The position numbers were made by a program, and so were the translations under genes. From IMG/VR virus record IMGVR_UViG_3300002137_000205, positions 1-40,000 of that record: 40,000 nucleotides of DNA; one strand, 5' to 3'. Source of the stretch: a virus. Under the pieces are notes generated by a model. The model was given only the letters and a program-made list of their open reading frames with translations. It was not told the DNA's origin and did not search any database. Position 1 is the stretch's first letter, and each line of letters starts with the position of its first letter. Shown here in pieces: positions 23,258-30,013 of the stretch.

Positions 23258-25552
23258 ATGGGCTATACAGTCGCGCAGCTTCACGCTGGAATAAAAAAGG
23301 CTCACTCTGAAGGTAACTTGGACATGGCGCGAAAGCTCTCTGCTATGGCTATGCAGCAAGAGAAGGAGGCTGAAAACACCACAGGCCTCAGCGCAGAGGA
23401 CCAAGAGCTTTTCGGCTCCACCACTGACAGCCCTGTACTCGGTGACGGCAAGATGAACCAGTTCGTAACGGGCATGGGTAGAGGAACACAGAATATAGTC
23501 GAAGGTGCTAAAGACCTCTATCTGAGAACTCAGGGATTAAACGCTGTAGGTGGTAGAACACAAGACCAAGAAGATTCACTTGATGGTTTTAATCGCAGGG
23601 CTGACGAAGAACGCGCACTGTATGAGAGAGGCTTTGGTGATAGCGGCTGGGCAACAGCAGGCGAGATAACGGGCGAAGTCCTCCCATCCGTTGTTGGTGG
23701 CATGGGCATAAACGCGGCTGTCAAAGGCACACGCATGGCAGCTCGTACTGGCCTTACGGCTATGGCTGAAGGTGGTGCTACAGAGTTCGTCATCAGGCGT
23801 GGTGACTTGGAGGATCGTGCAAAGGCTGCGGGCATAGGAGCCGTCACAGCAGGCATAGCTGACAAGGCCATAGGAGGTCTCGTTAATAAGGCAGGCAGGA
23901 ACAGAGTAGACCGCGAAGTCGCCGAGCTGGAGAACGCCAATAGAGTAGACATAGAGGATGGTGCTAACCCGATGGGTCTTACGGCTGAAGGGCAGCGCAG
24001 GAAGGCTATGGCAGAAAGAGATGGTGGATTCAAGTTGGACGCTGCTGATGCAGAGCGTCACGATATAGCCCTTCGCGAACGAGAAGCTTTACAAACTGCT
24101 GGCTCACCTGAATACCTAAAACTAAGAGCGCAGCAACAGAGTGATGTTACAGCTAGGGCTAACGAGTTTAACCCAGAAGGTTACAAGTACGACATCGAAA
24201 CGCCCAATGCAGGTAAGGACGGCGTTGAACAAGGTAGTGTGGATTTTGTTGAAACACTGAGGACACTACGGACAGGTGCAAAGACCAAGGTGAACGAAGC
24301 TTATGATTCGTGGAGGAAGTCTCACGGCTCCAATACGCTGATCGACACTGACGGTTTCAGAGCCATTATCAATGCTGAGATGAAGTCTATTCGCCAAGGA
24401 CAGAAGGGGTTAAAGAAAGACCTAGAAGAGATCATGGAGAAGCATGGCATTCGGGTCAATGTCGAAGGCAAGTCTAGCATGACGGACAGAATAGGAAGCA
24501 TGGATGGTGACTTCATTAACACTATGCCCAAAGGACAGAAGAGCCAGCCCATCTCTATTGATACTGTTGAGGAGATAATACAAGACATCAACTCTTTGTA
24601 CAAAGCGGGTGACGGCCCCTCTAATAGAGTGGCAGGTCAGATCAAGACGCGCCTGGATGATTGGGCAGTTGATAGCTTTGGTGACATTTCTAATCTCCCA
24701 CCGACACACCCCGTTCGACTCGGTAAGGAAGCTCGCGAGCTTGCAAGAGACACCTATAAGATGTGGGACGATAAGACCCTGATAGGTAAGCTCACTAAAC
24801 TAGGTGTCAACGGCGAGTCACTGGTAACAACTCCTTTGGCTAGCATTAACTCTATATTGAAGAAAGGTAACTCAGAGAAAGTTCGTGAGTTGAAAGAGGT
24901 TATGCAAGGCAACCCGCAGTTAAAGGCCGCGTGGGATGGGATCGTAAACTCTAAGCGAATGGAACTGATGGCGGCTGCTCTCAAGGCCAATTCAAAAGAG
25001 TTCAGCCACAAGGCCTACTCAGCTAAGTTCTACGAATTGGATGCCAACATGCGTAAGGCACTATGGGGCGCCGAAGCTCTCGACATGGCTAAGTCTTTAC
25101 GGGCTTGGAGTTTAAGGAACGTGAAGCCCGATGCGGCGGCGCGACTCAACAACTCCGGTACAGCAGAGTCTATAAGTGGCGCTCAACAGGTAGGAGCACT
25201 CGTTGTAGCAGGCAAGTTCGGCATCCCACTTCAGATGATTGCCCCAGTGCTACGCTTCATAAAGGGACAGTCGAAGAATGCAGAGCTTGAGAAGGCAGCG
25301 AGGGCTCTCAGTGACGGAAGCTTGCCTCCACGTTCTGTGGCTGAAGCGAGAGAGGAACTCAGAAAGGAGATTGGCGAACGACACGACATGCTGGACGCTA
25401 ACCCTGATCTGATAGACACCATTATTGACGAACTGGGTAAGGCTGCGCGTGTGGGTGTAAGAGCTACGGCTAGAGTCTCTCTGACTCCTGATGGACAGGA
25501 AGATGCAGAAGCTAGAGCGAGTAAGCTAAGAGCAGGAAGAGTGGCAAGGTGA
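23258..25552 (+). CDS. Large internal virion (ejection) protein
   Basis: A 764-residue protein, the largest of the internal set. A helical N-terminus is followed by Gly/Ala-rich stretches around residues 130-210 (GEVLPSVVGGMGINAAVKGT, IGAVTAGIADKAIGGLVN) that could insert in membranes, then a long soluble helical part. A lytic transglycosylase motif such as that in T7 gp16 is not seen. It is shorter than T7 gp16 (about 1318 residues). Its stop overlaps the endolysin start. The ejection role is inferred from size, position and composition. Confidence 0.75.
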   Translation: MGYTVAQLHAGIKKAHSEGNLDMARKLSAMAMQQEKEAENTTGLSAEDQELFGSTTDSPVLGDGKMNQFVTGMGRGTQNIVEGAKDLYLRTQGLNAVGGRTQDQEDSLDGFNRRADEERALYERGFGDSGWATAGEITGEVLPSVVGGMGINAAVKGTRMAARTGLTAMAEGGATEFVIRRGDLEDRAKAAGIGAVTAGIADKAIGGLVNKAGRNRVDREVAELENANRVDIEDGANPMGLTAEGQRRKAMAERDGGFKLDAADAERHDIALREREALQTAGSPEYLKLRAQQQSDVTARANEFNPEGYKYDIETPNAGKDGVEQGSVDFVETLRTLRTGAKTKVNEAYDSWRKSHGSNTLIDTDGFRAIINAEMKSIRQGQKGLKKDLEEIMEKHGIRVNVEGKSSMTDRIGSMDGDFINTMPKGQKSQPISIDTVEEIIQDINSLYKAGDGPSNRVAGQIKTRLDDWAVDSFGDISNLPPTHPVRLGKEARELARDTYKMWDDKTLIGKLTKLGVNGESLVTTPLASINSILKKGNSEKVRELKEVMQGNPQLKAAWDGIVNSKRMELMAAALKANSKEFSHKAYSAKFYELDANMRKALWGAEALDMAKSLRAWSLRNVKPDAAARLNNSGTAESISGAQQVGALVVAGKFGIPLQMIAPVLRFIKGQSKNAELEKAARALSDGSLPPRSVAEAREELRKEIGERHDMLDANPDLIDTIIDELGKAARVGVRATARVSLTPDGQEDAEARASKLRAGRVAR

Positions 25553-26007
25553 TCTACTACGGTCACGCAGCCATCGCTGCTGTCTCTCAGTCGCTAGGTC
25601 GTTGTTTGACCTACGCTGAGTGCCGCGTGATTGAAGAGGAAGGCTTTGTTGATGGAGACTACTGGGACACCAAGGGAATCCTAACGTCCGGTGTGGGTCA
25701 GACAGGCAAGTGGAGGGATAAGTCATTCGATGAAACCTTCCAAGCCCACGCGGATCGCGCTAGGTCTAGGCTACCTGACTTTGATGACTACCATGAGCTG
25801 TTACAGGCCGAGCTGATTCAGAGTGAGTATCGCGGTGACCTGGGGCAGAGCCCTACAGCTATGAGGCTACTCCGCGAAGGCAAGCATGAAGCTTCCGCTG
25901 ATGAGTTCCTCAACAATCGTGAGTACCTCAATCCAGAAACCTCAACAGGCATTAAGGCTCGAATGAGAGCCACATCAGAGGCCATCAGAGAACACAGACT
26001 CACATAG
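25549..26007 (+). CDS. GH24-type endolysin (lysozyme)
   Basis: A 152-residue muramidase-like protein. E31, D40 and T46 (EEEGFVDGDYWDTKGILTSG) reproduce the spacing of the T4 lysozyme catalytic residues E11, D20 and T26, followed by GVGQTG. The later segment SEYRGDLGQSPTAMRLLREG resembles the C-terminal lobe of phage GH24 enzymes. It starts at a GTG overlapping the preceding TGA, so it is translationally coupled. No signal peptide is seen, so it should depend on the holins for export. It is the last gene before the bidirectional terminator. Confidence 0.85.
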   Translation: MIYYGHAAIAAVSQSLGRCLTYAECRVIEEEGFVDGDYWDTKGILTSGVGQTGKWRDKSFDETFQAHADRARSRLPDFDDYHELLQAELIQSEYRGDLGQSPTAMRLLREGKHEASADEFLNNREYLNPETSTGIKARMRATSEAIREHRLT

Positions 26008-26058
26008 GGTCAACGCTTTGCCTGCAGCAGTTCCTCGGCTGCTGTGGGCTCTTTAACA

Positions 26059-26100
26059 AAAAAGACAGATCATTGCATAACCGCTCTGATCTGTCTTTTT
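26059..26100. terminator. Bidirectional terminator between the two arms
   Basis: AAAAAGACAGATCA (26059-26072) and TGATCTGTCTTTTT (26087-26100) form a 14-bp perfect stem with a 14-nt loop. The A-tract on one side and the T-tract on the other make it effective in both directions. It separates the rightward virion operon from the leftward replication operon. Confidence 0.92.
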
Positions 26101-26109
26101 GCTCATCAA

Positions 26110-26310
26110 CTAATCAACCAGTGGCTCCTTACCACTGCGTACTCTAATCCAGCAGTTCTTATAGAACTCACCCATTAAGTACCTGTTGTACCAAAGCAGG
26201 GCTAGGGGTATTACAACGGGAGATAGCAGAACTCCCGCGACACCTAGTGTCCTTACATACAAACTCTTCATTACTGCTTTAATCTTCATCTTCATCTTCT
26301 TCTTCCTCAT
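26110..26310 (-). CDS. Small basic single-span membrane protein (up to 66 aa)
   Basis: The last leftward gene before the terminator. The frame opens at 26310 with MRKKKMKMKIKAVMKSLYVR, followed by one hydrophobic span (VLLSPVVIPLALLW, about 27-41) and a polar end. The start is uncertain: several ATG codons (26310, 26295, 26289, 26271) are possible, and the first lies inside the acidic tail of the preceding gene. A single-span protein with a basic cytoplasmic N-terminus could be a spanin or holin accessory, but there is no recognisable motif. Confidence 0.5.
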   Translation of the reverse strand: MRKKKMKMKIKAVMKSLYVRTLGVAGVLLSPVVIPLALLWYNRYLMGEFYKNCWIRVRSGKEPLVD

Positions 26311-26533
26311 CTTGGTTACCTACTTCCAGCCACCACTGCATCAACAAGTCCTCGCTATCACCCATCACAGTCAGTCCCTCTGGGAAGGCGCTGCTGATGA
26401 TCAGGCTGCAAGTCTTAGGTGCAGAAGCGTCTGGAATGATTGCTAGTATTGTTCCTGAGTGTATTGCTCCGAGCCCCTCTTTCATCCTGATCCACATTAG
26501 CGGGCTGATACATAGATCAGGAATCTTCACCAT
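26279..26533 (-). CDS. Hypothetical small protein with polyacidic tail (84 aa)
   Basis: An 84-residue protein starting MVKIPDLCISPLMWIRMKEG; its ATG overlaps the TGA of the 32-residue gene at 26527-26625, so I prefer it to the longer reading from 26584. The beta-strand-like centre (AIHSGTILAIIPDA, TCSLIISSAF, GLTVMGDSEDLLMQWW) resembles small FlbD-like proteins in outline only. The end is polyacidic (DEEEEDEDED). No function can be assigned. Confidence 0.5.
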   Translation of the reverse strand: MVKIPDLCISPLMWIRMKEGLGAIHSGTILAIIPDASAPKTCSLIISSAFPEGLTVMGDSEDLLMQWWLEVGNQDEEEEDEDED

Positions 26534-26625
26534 AGGTGTGGACCAAATAGCCACGCTAGTACAAACAGCGTTAGAACAAGCCACACACCAGAGTTATGCG
26601 CTAGTTGAATTCCCTCTATAGTCAT
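26527..26625 (-). CDS. Membrane microprotein (32 aa)
   Basis: A 32-residue ORF, MTIEGIQLAHNSGVWLVLTL followed by FVLAWLFGPHLW, with AAGGAG 8 nt before the ATG and an overlap with the stop of the diphosphohydrolase gene. Almost all of residues 12-28 is one hydrophobic span. It is coupled to genes on both sides (overlap with the next ATG), so it is likely expressed. The function is unknown. Confidence 0.55.
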   Translation of the reverse strand: MTIEGIQLAHNSGVWLVLTLFVLAWLFGPHLW

Positions 26626-27251
26626 TCGCTTCTCTCCTTGTGATAGCTGTTAAGGACATCTGCGACACCACCCGTAGCTGGAGGGCGGTCATCCACAAGT
26701 TGCCCACCCGCCATGCAATCCAAAAGAATAGCGCAGCCAGCCATAGCAGCAGCAATGTGATGAACACCGCTGTCAGCAGTGCTATCTTCGCCGTCAAGAT
26801 ACAGAGCCAAATGGCGGTGTATAGCACCGAGGTATGTAGACACAGACACCTTTTCCGATCGGTAGTTAAAGGGTCCATACTTTGCTTCTCCATCTCCTAA
26901 CGCTACAGCTAGGTGGGCAAGTGCCACTGGTGGGATTAAGTGCATTGGGGCTTTCAGTGCGCCTATACGTTTCTTCGGGTTGCCTTCGGTCTTCGCCCTG
27001 TGAGCCGCTATGGCCTCGTCAGGCGTTATCGGAACAAACTTAGCGGATGTCCTGCCCTTGAAGTAGCCCTCCCACGGCTTCTGTTCAACGCCTACATAGG
27101 CATCACGGCTAGCAGAAGCATCGTTGAATACCTTGTCTGCAAGGTAGGCTTCCTCCTCTTGGTGAGCTGTCCAGTTGATCCCTACATAGCGGTTACAACG
27201 TGTGGAGTCCCACTCTTCTTTAGTCACGTCATTAAGTCTTCCGGTGTCCAT
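26622..27251 (-). CDS. dATP/dGTP diphosphohydrolase-like protein
   Basis: A 209-residue protein (start at 27251, with AGGAGGT 6 nt upstream, preferred over 27308). The C-terminal 110 residues carry the pattern KAPMHLIPPVALAHLAVALG, then EAKYGPFNYR, HRHLALYLDGEDSTADSGVHH and AMAGCAILLDCM, typical of a phage family annotated as dATP/dGTP diphosphohydrolase (DUF5664-like, all-alpha MazG-related). It could trim nucleotides or feed the phage pool. No PurZ-like partner, which would indicate a modified-base (Z) genome, is seen. The N-terminal 95 residues are not recognised. Confidence 0.75.
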   Translation of the reverse strand: MDTGRLNDVTKEEWDSTRCNRYVGINWTAHQEEEAYLADKVFNDASASRDAYVGVEQKPWEGYFKGRTSAKFVPITPDEAIAAHRAKTEGNPKKRIGALKAPMHLIPPVALAHLAVALGDGEAKYGPFNYRSEKVSVSTYLGAIHRHLALYLDGEDSTADSGVHHIAAAMAGCAILLDCMAGGQLVDDRPPATGGVADVLNSYHKERSE

Positions 27252-27997
27252 AAGATCACCTCCTCTTTTATCTGGTTGTAGTGCTGGCTGGTTAGAATCT
27301 TGGCGCACCTCGCTTGAACCAGCGCGTCCTCTTCGCTAAGTCCTTTGCTTGCATAGGCATCGAGCACGATGTCCCATAGCTCATCGGCATCTGCCTGCAG
27401 CACCTCCTGTGCGTAGTCGCTTTGCTTGCCAACACCCTTGGCGCCACCGTAGCCATCTGTTGAGTCACCACAGATTGTTTGCCAGCATAGAAACTGGTTG
27501 GCCTCTAGTGGTGTGATGTCTATCAGGCCCACTTCGGGACGGTGTGGTGCGTAGAGTCTGCCTGGTACAGTGCGAAGGTCTTTGTCCTCGCTGATGATGA
27601 TGGTGTCGCCATAAGGCCTATCAGGGTGCGTGTGAAGGATGCCAAGAACGTCATCACCCTCTAAGCCATACCAGAGGTGAGTCTCAAAGTTTTTAATAAG
27701 GTAATCTTTCAGATCCCCAAGATAAGTTGGACGAGCATCTGCACCAGCAGCTCTGTTATCCTTGTATGTAGGTAACACACCGTTCCTAAAGTTCGACTCG
27801 CGGCACGATAGAGCCATGACAGAACGGCTTGCTCCAAACTCACTCTCCCAATCCAGTATCATCTGATGAGCATCATCTTCAGCGTCCATAAGATGCCCCA
27901 ATATCCTACCGAATGCTGTCTTCGGTTCGTGACGAGCAGCACACCGGAACGCTACAATGTCTGCATCAACTAATAGCGTCTTAGTGGACTTGTTCAT
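27224..27997 (-). CDS. 5'-3' exonuclease (T7 gp6-type, FEN family)
   Basis: A 257-residue nuclease from the ATG at 27997, which has GGAGGAGGG upstream. Visible FEN-type acidic clusters are LLVDADIVAF at the start, LEGDDVLG, SEDKDL and GDSTDGYGGAKGVGK, the last being the helical metal- and DNA-binding region. It should remove RNA primers and degrade host DNA during replication and recombination. It overlaps the 50-residue gene upstream by 17 nt and the next gene by 28 nt. The predicted catalytic acids are all present. Confidence 0.9.
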   Translation of the reverse strand: MNKSTKTLLVDADIVAFRCAARHEPKTAFGRILGHLMDAEDDAHQMILDWESEFGASRSVMALSCRESNFRNGVLPTYKDNRAAGADARPTYLGDLKDYLIKNFETHLWYGLEGDDVLGILHTHPDRPYGDTIIISEDKDLRTVPGRLYAPHRPEVGLIDITPLEANQFLCWQTICGDSTDGYGGAKGVGKQSDYAQEVLQADADELWDIVLDAYASKGLSEEDALVQARCAKILTSQHYNQIKEEVILWTPEDLMT

Positions 27998-28133
27998 TGT
28001 CTGGCCCTCCTCCAACTAACGCAGCGAGAGCTTCTAGGATTAACACCTCTTGGTCGTAGGCTTCTTTAGCCTTTACCTTTGCCACTGCCAGCAAAAGAAT
28101 CAGCTCAAGCATTTTGTCTGTTTCATCACTCAT
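27981..28133 (-). CDS. Hypothetical small helical protein (50 aa)
   Basis: A 50-residue ORF, MSDETDKMLELILLLAVAKV continuing KAKEAYDQEVLILEALAALV, predicted mostly helical and amphipathic. Its start context (GGTATAAACCATGAGTGA) is also found at the start of the gene at 32941-33174, within a longer similar stretch. It lies within a tight leftward run and overlaps the exonuclease start. No family is recognised. Confidence 0.6.
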   Translation of the reverse strand: MSDETDKMLELILLLAVAKVKAKEAYDQEVLILEALAALVGGGPDNEQVH

Positions 28134-28318
28134 GGTTTATACCTCCTCTTCGCGTACTCCCTAGAGGCTAGTTGTACAACCTCCATGACCTCACCATCAT
28201 CATCAATGAACAACACGATCCTCTCGTCACTGCGATCTGCTTTACGCTGACTGACGCAGTAGGGAACTTCTAGCAGTCGATGACACTCCTCCTTTGTTGC
28301 CGGCGCTGTCTTGCTCAT
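28130..28318 (-). CDS. Hypothetical small protein (62 aa)
   Basis: A 62-residue ORF (MSKTAPATKEECHRLLEVPY...) with GAGGAGGG upstream; its ATG overlaps the lipase TGA and its TGA overlaps the next ATG. The centre (ERIVLFIDDDGEVMEVVQLA) reads as a small alpha-beta unit. No family is recognised. Position between lipase and exonuclease gives no clear hint of function. Confidence 0.6.
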   Translation of the reverse strand: MSKTAPATKEECHRLLEVPYCVSQRKADRSDERIVLFIDDDGEVMEVVQLASREYAKRRYKP

Positions 28319-29034
28319 AGTCCCTCCTCCAGCCACTCGACATAGTGTTCAATGTCGTGCCGCTTAAAAAGCTTACCGAAGTCGCAGAGCACCTCTGCCG
28401 TTGAGGGATTCACCTGTAGTGTTCCTTTTGTGTCGATGTAGTACAGGTCACCTCCATGCGTCTGGAAGCCACGAAGTGGAAGAAGCGACACTACGTCACT
28501 GCCGTCATCCCAGCGCCTCCACTGGCAGGCATCCTCCACCTCTTCAACGAAGGCCTTGCCGCCAACCCGTGGTGCAGCAAACGTAGTGAGTAGTTCTGGC
28601 TTGAATGCCGCTGCAGCGATTGTTGCAACGGCTCCTCCTATTGAGTGACCACAGAACACCCACGGCTTACAAACGCCTCGCTCCGATGCCTGCGTGTACT
28701 GAATCGTGGTGATGGCTTTATAGACTTGCGGTGACATCTCTGCCCACGCCTCATAGAAGTCCCTGTTGAGTCTGTAGGGATTGCCACGGACAGGCGTGAA
28801 GTAACGCTTAACAGCCTTGAAGACATCTCGCCAGGTCATATCAGAACCTGAGTGACAGCCACGGAAGACAGCGAAGTTATGCGTGTGACTTTCGCCAACG
28901 AATACTTCCCAGTCGTGGTTCTCTCCGAAAGCGTGGATGTAATCATCCAGCATGAAATCCATGCGCCGCTGTGTTTCTTCGTAGCCTGCACTGCACAGGC
29001 GTGACGCTAAGTAATCAATCCTCATCTGGTTCAT
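28315..29034 (-). CDS. Class 3 lipase-like alpha/beta hydrolase
   Basis: A 239-residue protein with features of the Lipase_3 family: FRGCHSGSD (residues 58-65), where the family has FRGT, the nucleophile elbow GHSIGGAVA (129-137, Ser131), a probable acid Asp180 in DDGSDVVSLLP, and a probable His at 226 or 230 (HDIEHY). AAAGGA precedes the ATG. There is no signal peptide or membrane anchor, so it would act inside the cell, on lipid, lysophospholipid or an unknown ester. The gene lies in the replication arm next to a methyltransferase, not in the lysis cassette, which is unusual. Confidence 0.82.
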   Translation of the reverse strand: MNQMRIDYLASRLCSAGYEETQRRMDFMLDDYIHAFGENHDWEVFVGESHTHNFAVFRGCHSGSDMTWRDVFKAVKRYFTPVRGNPYRLNRDFYEAWAEMSPQVYKAITTIQYTQASERGVCKPWVFCGHSIGGAVATIAAAAFKPELLTTFAAPRVGGKAFVEEVEDACQWRRWDDGSDVVSLLPLRGFQTHGGDLYYIDTKGTLQVNPSTAEVLCDFGKLFKRHDIEHYVEWLEEGL

Positions 29035-29078
29035 GCGTATTCCTTTAAGTAAGTGTTATCGCTTTCATTCAGGCGCAG
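29032..29078. repeat. 47-bp direct repeat, lipase-side copy
   Basis: Ends at the lipase ATG (29032-29034) and includes its ribosome-binding site and the last codons of the methyltransferase. It matches 29955-30001 at 39 of 47 positions without gaps, the first 15 leftward bases being identical. Confidence 0.85.
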
Positions 29079-29847
29079 TTGCAAACTCCTCATTCAATAC
29101 CCGCCAAGCCTTTGCTGCCGTCTGCGGCACTACTCCGTTCCCCAGCAGCCTAATTCTGTCCACCCGGTTGGCACACCCATCAACCACTCGACCCACGCTG
29201 GGTTCAGGTGGCCAGCACATTCCTTCCTGCCCCCCGCCCTGTTCACCACCACTGTTGTTAGTGATTCCTGAGTTCCTTTCTTGGTTGGGTCGCTCCTGTC
29301 CTGATAGCCCAGCCTTGCCTCGTGTGCTGATGGAGTCGGCCACAGGTGATCCCATTCCCCCTTCGCTATCTCTAAGAGATTCTTTGGCCCCGTAGTGTTG
29401 GCACTCTTGTTGGGAGCTTCCGGCGCTGTGGTTGGTGTTGGCATGTGCCATGATGTACACGCGCTTTCTCTGGTGAGGTGCGCCAACTTCAGTCGCGCTG
29501 AATATTCCCCACGCCGTTTTATAACCAAGGCTTTCCAAGTCGCTAATGACTTCTCGCAATCCGAGACTGATGTGTCCTTCAACGTTCTCGAAGAAGCAGC
29601 GAACAGGTCGCACTGATTCGATAATGTCTGCGATGTAAGGCCAGAGGTGGCGGGGATCATCTGTACCAGCTCGCTTCCCTGCGGCGCTAAACGGCTGACA
29701 TGGGTATCCGCCAGTAAGGAGGTCAACTCGGCCTCGAAAAGGCTCCACTGGGAGGGTCTTAAGGTTCGACCAAATACATGACGGAGCCAGCTTTCCCTCT
29801 TCCATCTTTGCAACCAGGTTCGCAATGGCGAAGGCTTCGATCTCCAC
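29065..29847 (-). CDS. C5-cytosine DNA methyltransferase, start region anomalous
   Basis: From the GTG at 29847 this gives 260 residues with motif IV GGYPCQPFSAAGKRAG (catalytic Cys50), ENVEG, the QxRxR motif (APHQRKRVYIMA) and a C-terminal LGNGVVPQTAAKAW. But motif I, which binds SAM, is encoded upstream in the same frame as SLCTGYGGIERGLELAG, so the true protein begins near 29955. No ATG, GTG or TTG exists in frame there: the ribosome site AGAGGA leads to an ATG at 29957 that is out of frame and followed at once by TAG. It would methylate cytosine to protect phage DNA from restriction. The start may be non-canonical, or the gene may be slightly broken or misread. Confidence 0.8.
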   Translation of the reverse strand: MEIEAFAIANLVAKMEEGKLAPSCIWSNLKTLPVEPFRGRVDLLTGGYPCQPFSAAGKRAGTDDPRHLWPYIADIIESVRPVRCFFENVEGHISLGLREVISDLESLGYKTAWGIFSATEVGAPHQRKRVYIMAHANTNHSAGSSQQECQHYGAKESLRDSEGGMGSPVADSISTRGKAGLSGQERPNQERNSGITNNSGGEQGGGQEGMCWPPEPSVGRVVDGCANRVDRIRLLGNGVVPQTAAKAWRVLNEEFATAPE

Positions 29848-29954
29848 ATGAGCGAGGACATCAAGCTGCTCTCCAGCAAGCTCAAGTCCTCTTTCGATGC
29901 CACCGTATCCCGTGCAAAGCGAGAGTGTAGTGAGTGAGTGATTGGGATTATCTA

Positions 29955-30001
29955 CATGCGTGTTCCTCTAATTAATTGTATTCACATTCATTCAGGCGCA
30001 G
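29955..30001. repeat. 47-bp direct repeat, polymerase-side copy
   Basis: The partner of 29032-29078, located between the end of the DNA polymerase gene and the methyltransferase. It ends in an ATG (29955-29957) with AGAGGA upstream, a duplicate of the lipase initiation region. The two copies bracket the 0.9-kb methyltransferase gene. Confidence 0.85.
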
Positions 30002-30013
30002 GAATGCCCAGCG

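Noticed and set aside
23530-24061. Two leftward ORFs of 160-170 residues opposite the large internal virion gene
   Set aside because: They are antisense to a well-supported gene, with no ribosome site and Ser/Pro/Ala-rich composition typical of shadows.
26611-26630. A T7-like GACTATAGAGGGA on the leftward strand
   Set aside because: It is coding sequence for the start of the 32-residue protein and matches the SP6-like core of this phage at only 8 of 14 positions.
29130-29903. A 257-residue leftward ORF beginning MASKEDLSLLESSLM
   Set aside because: It is the methyltransferase gene in another frame. It has no motif, while the correct frame contains the full set of C5-methyltransferase motifs.
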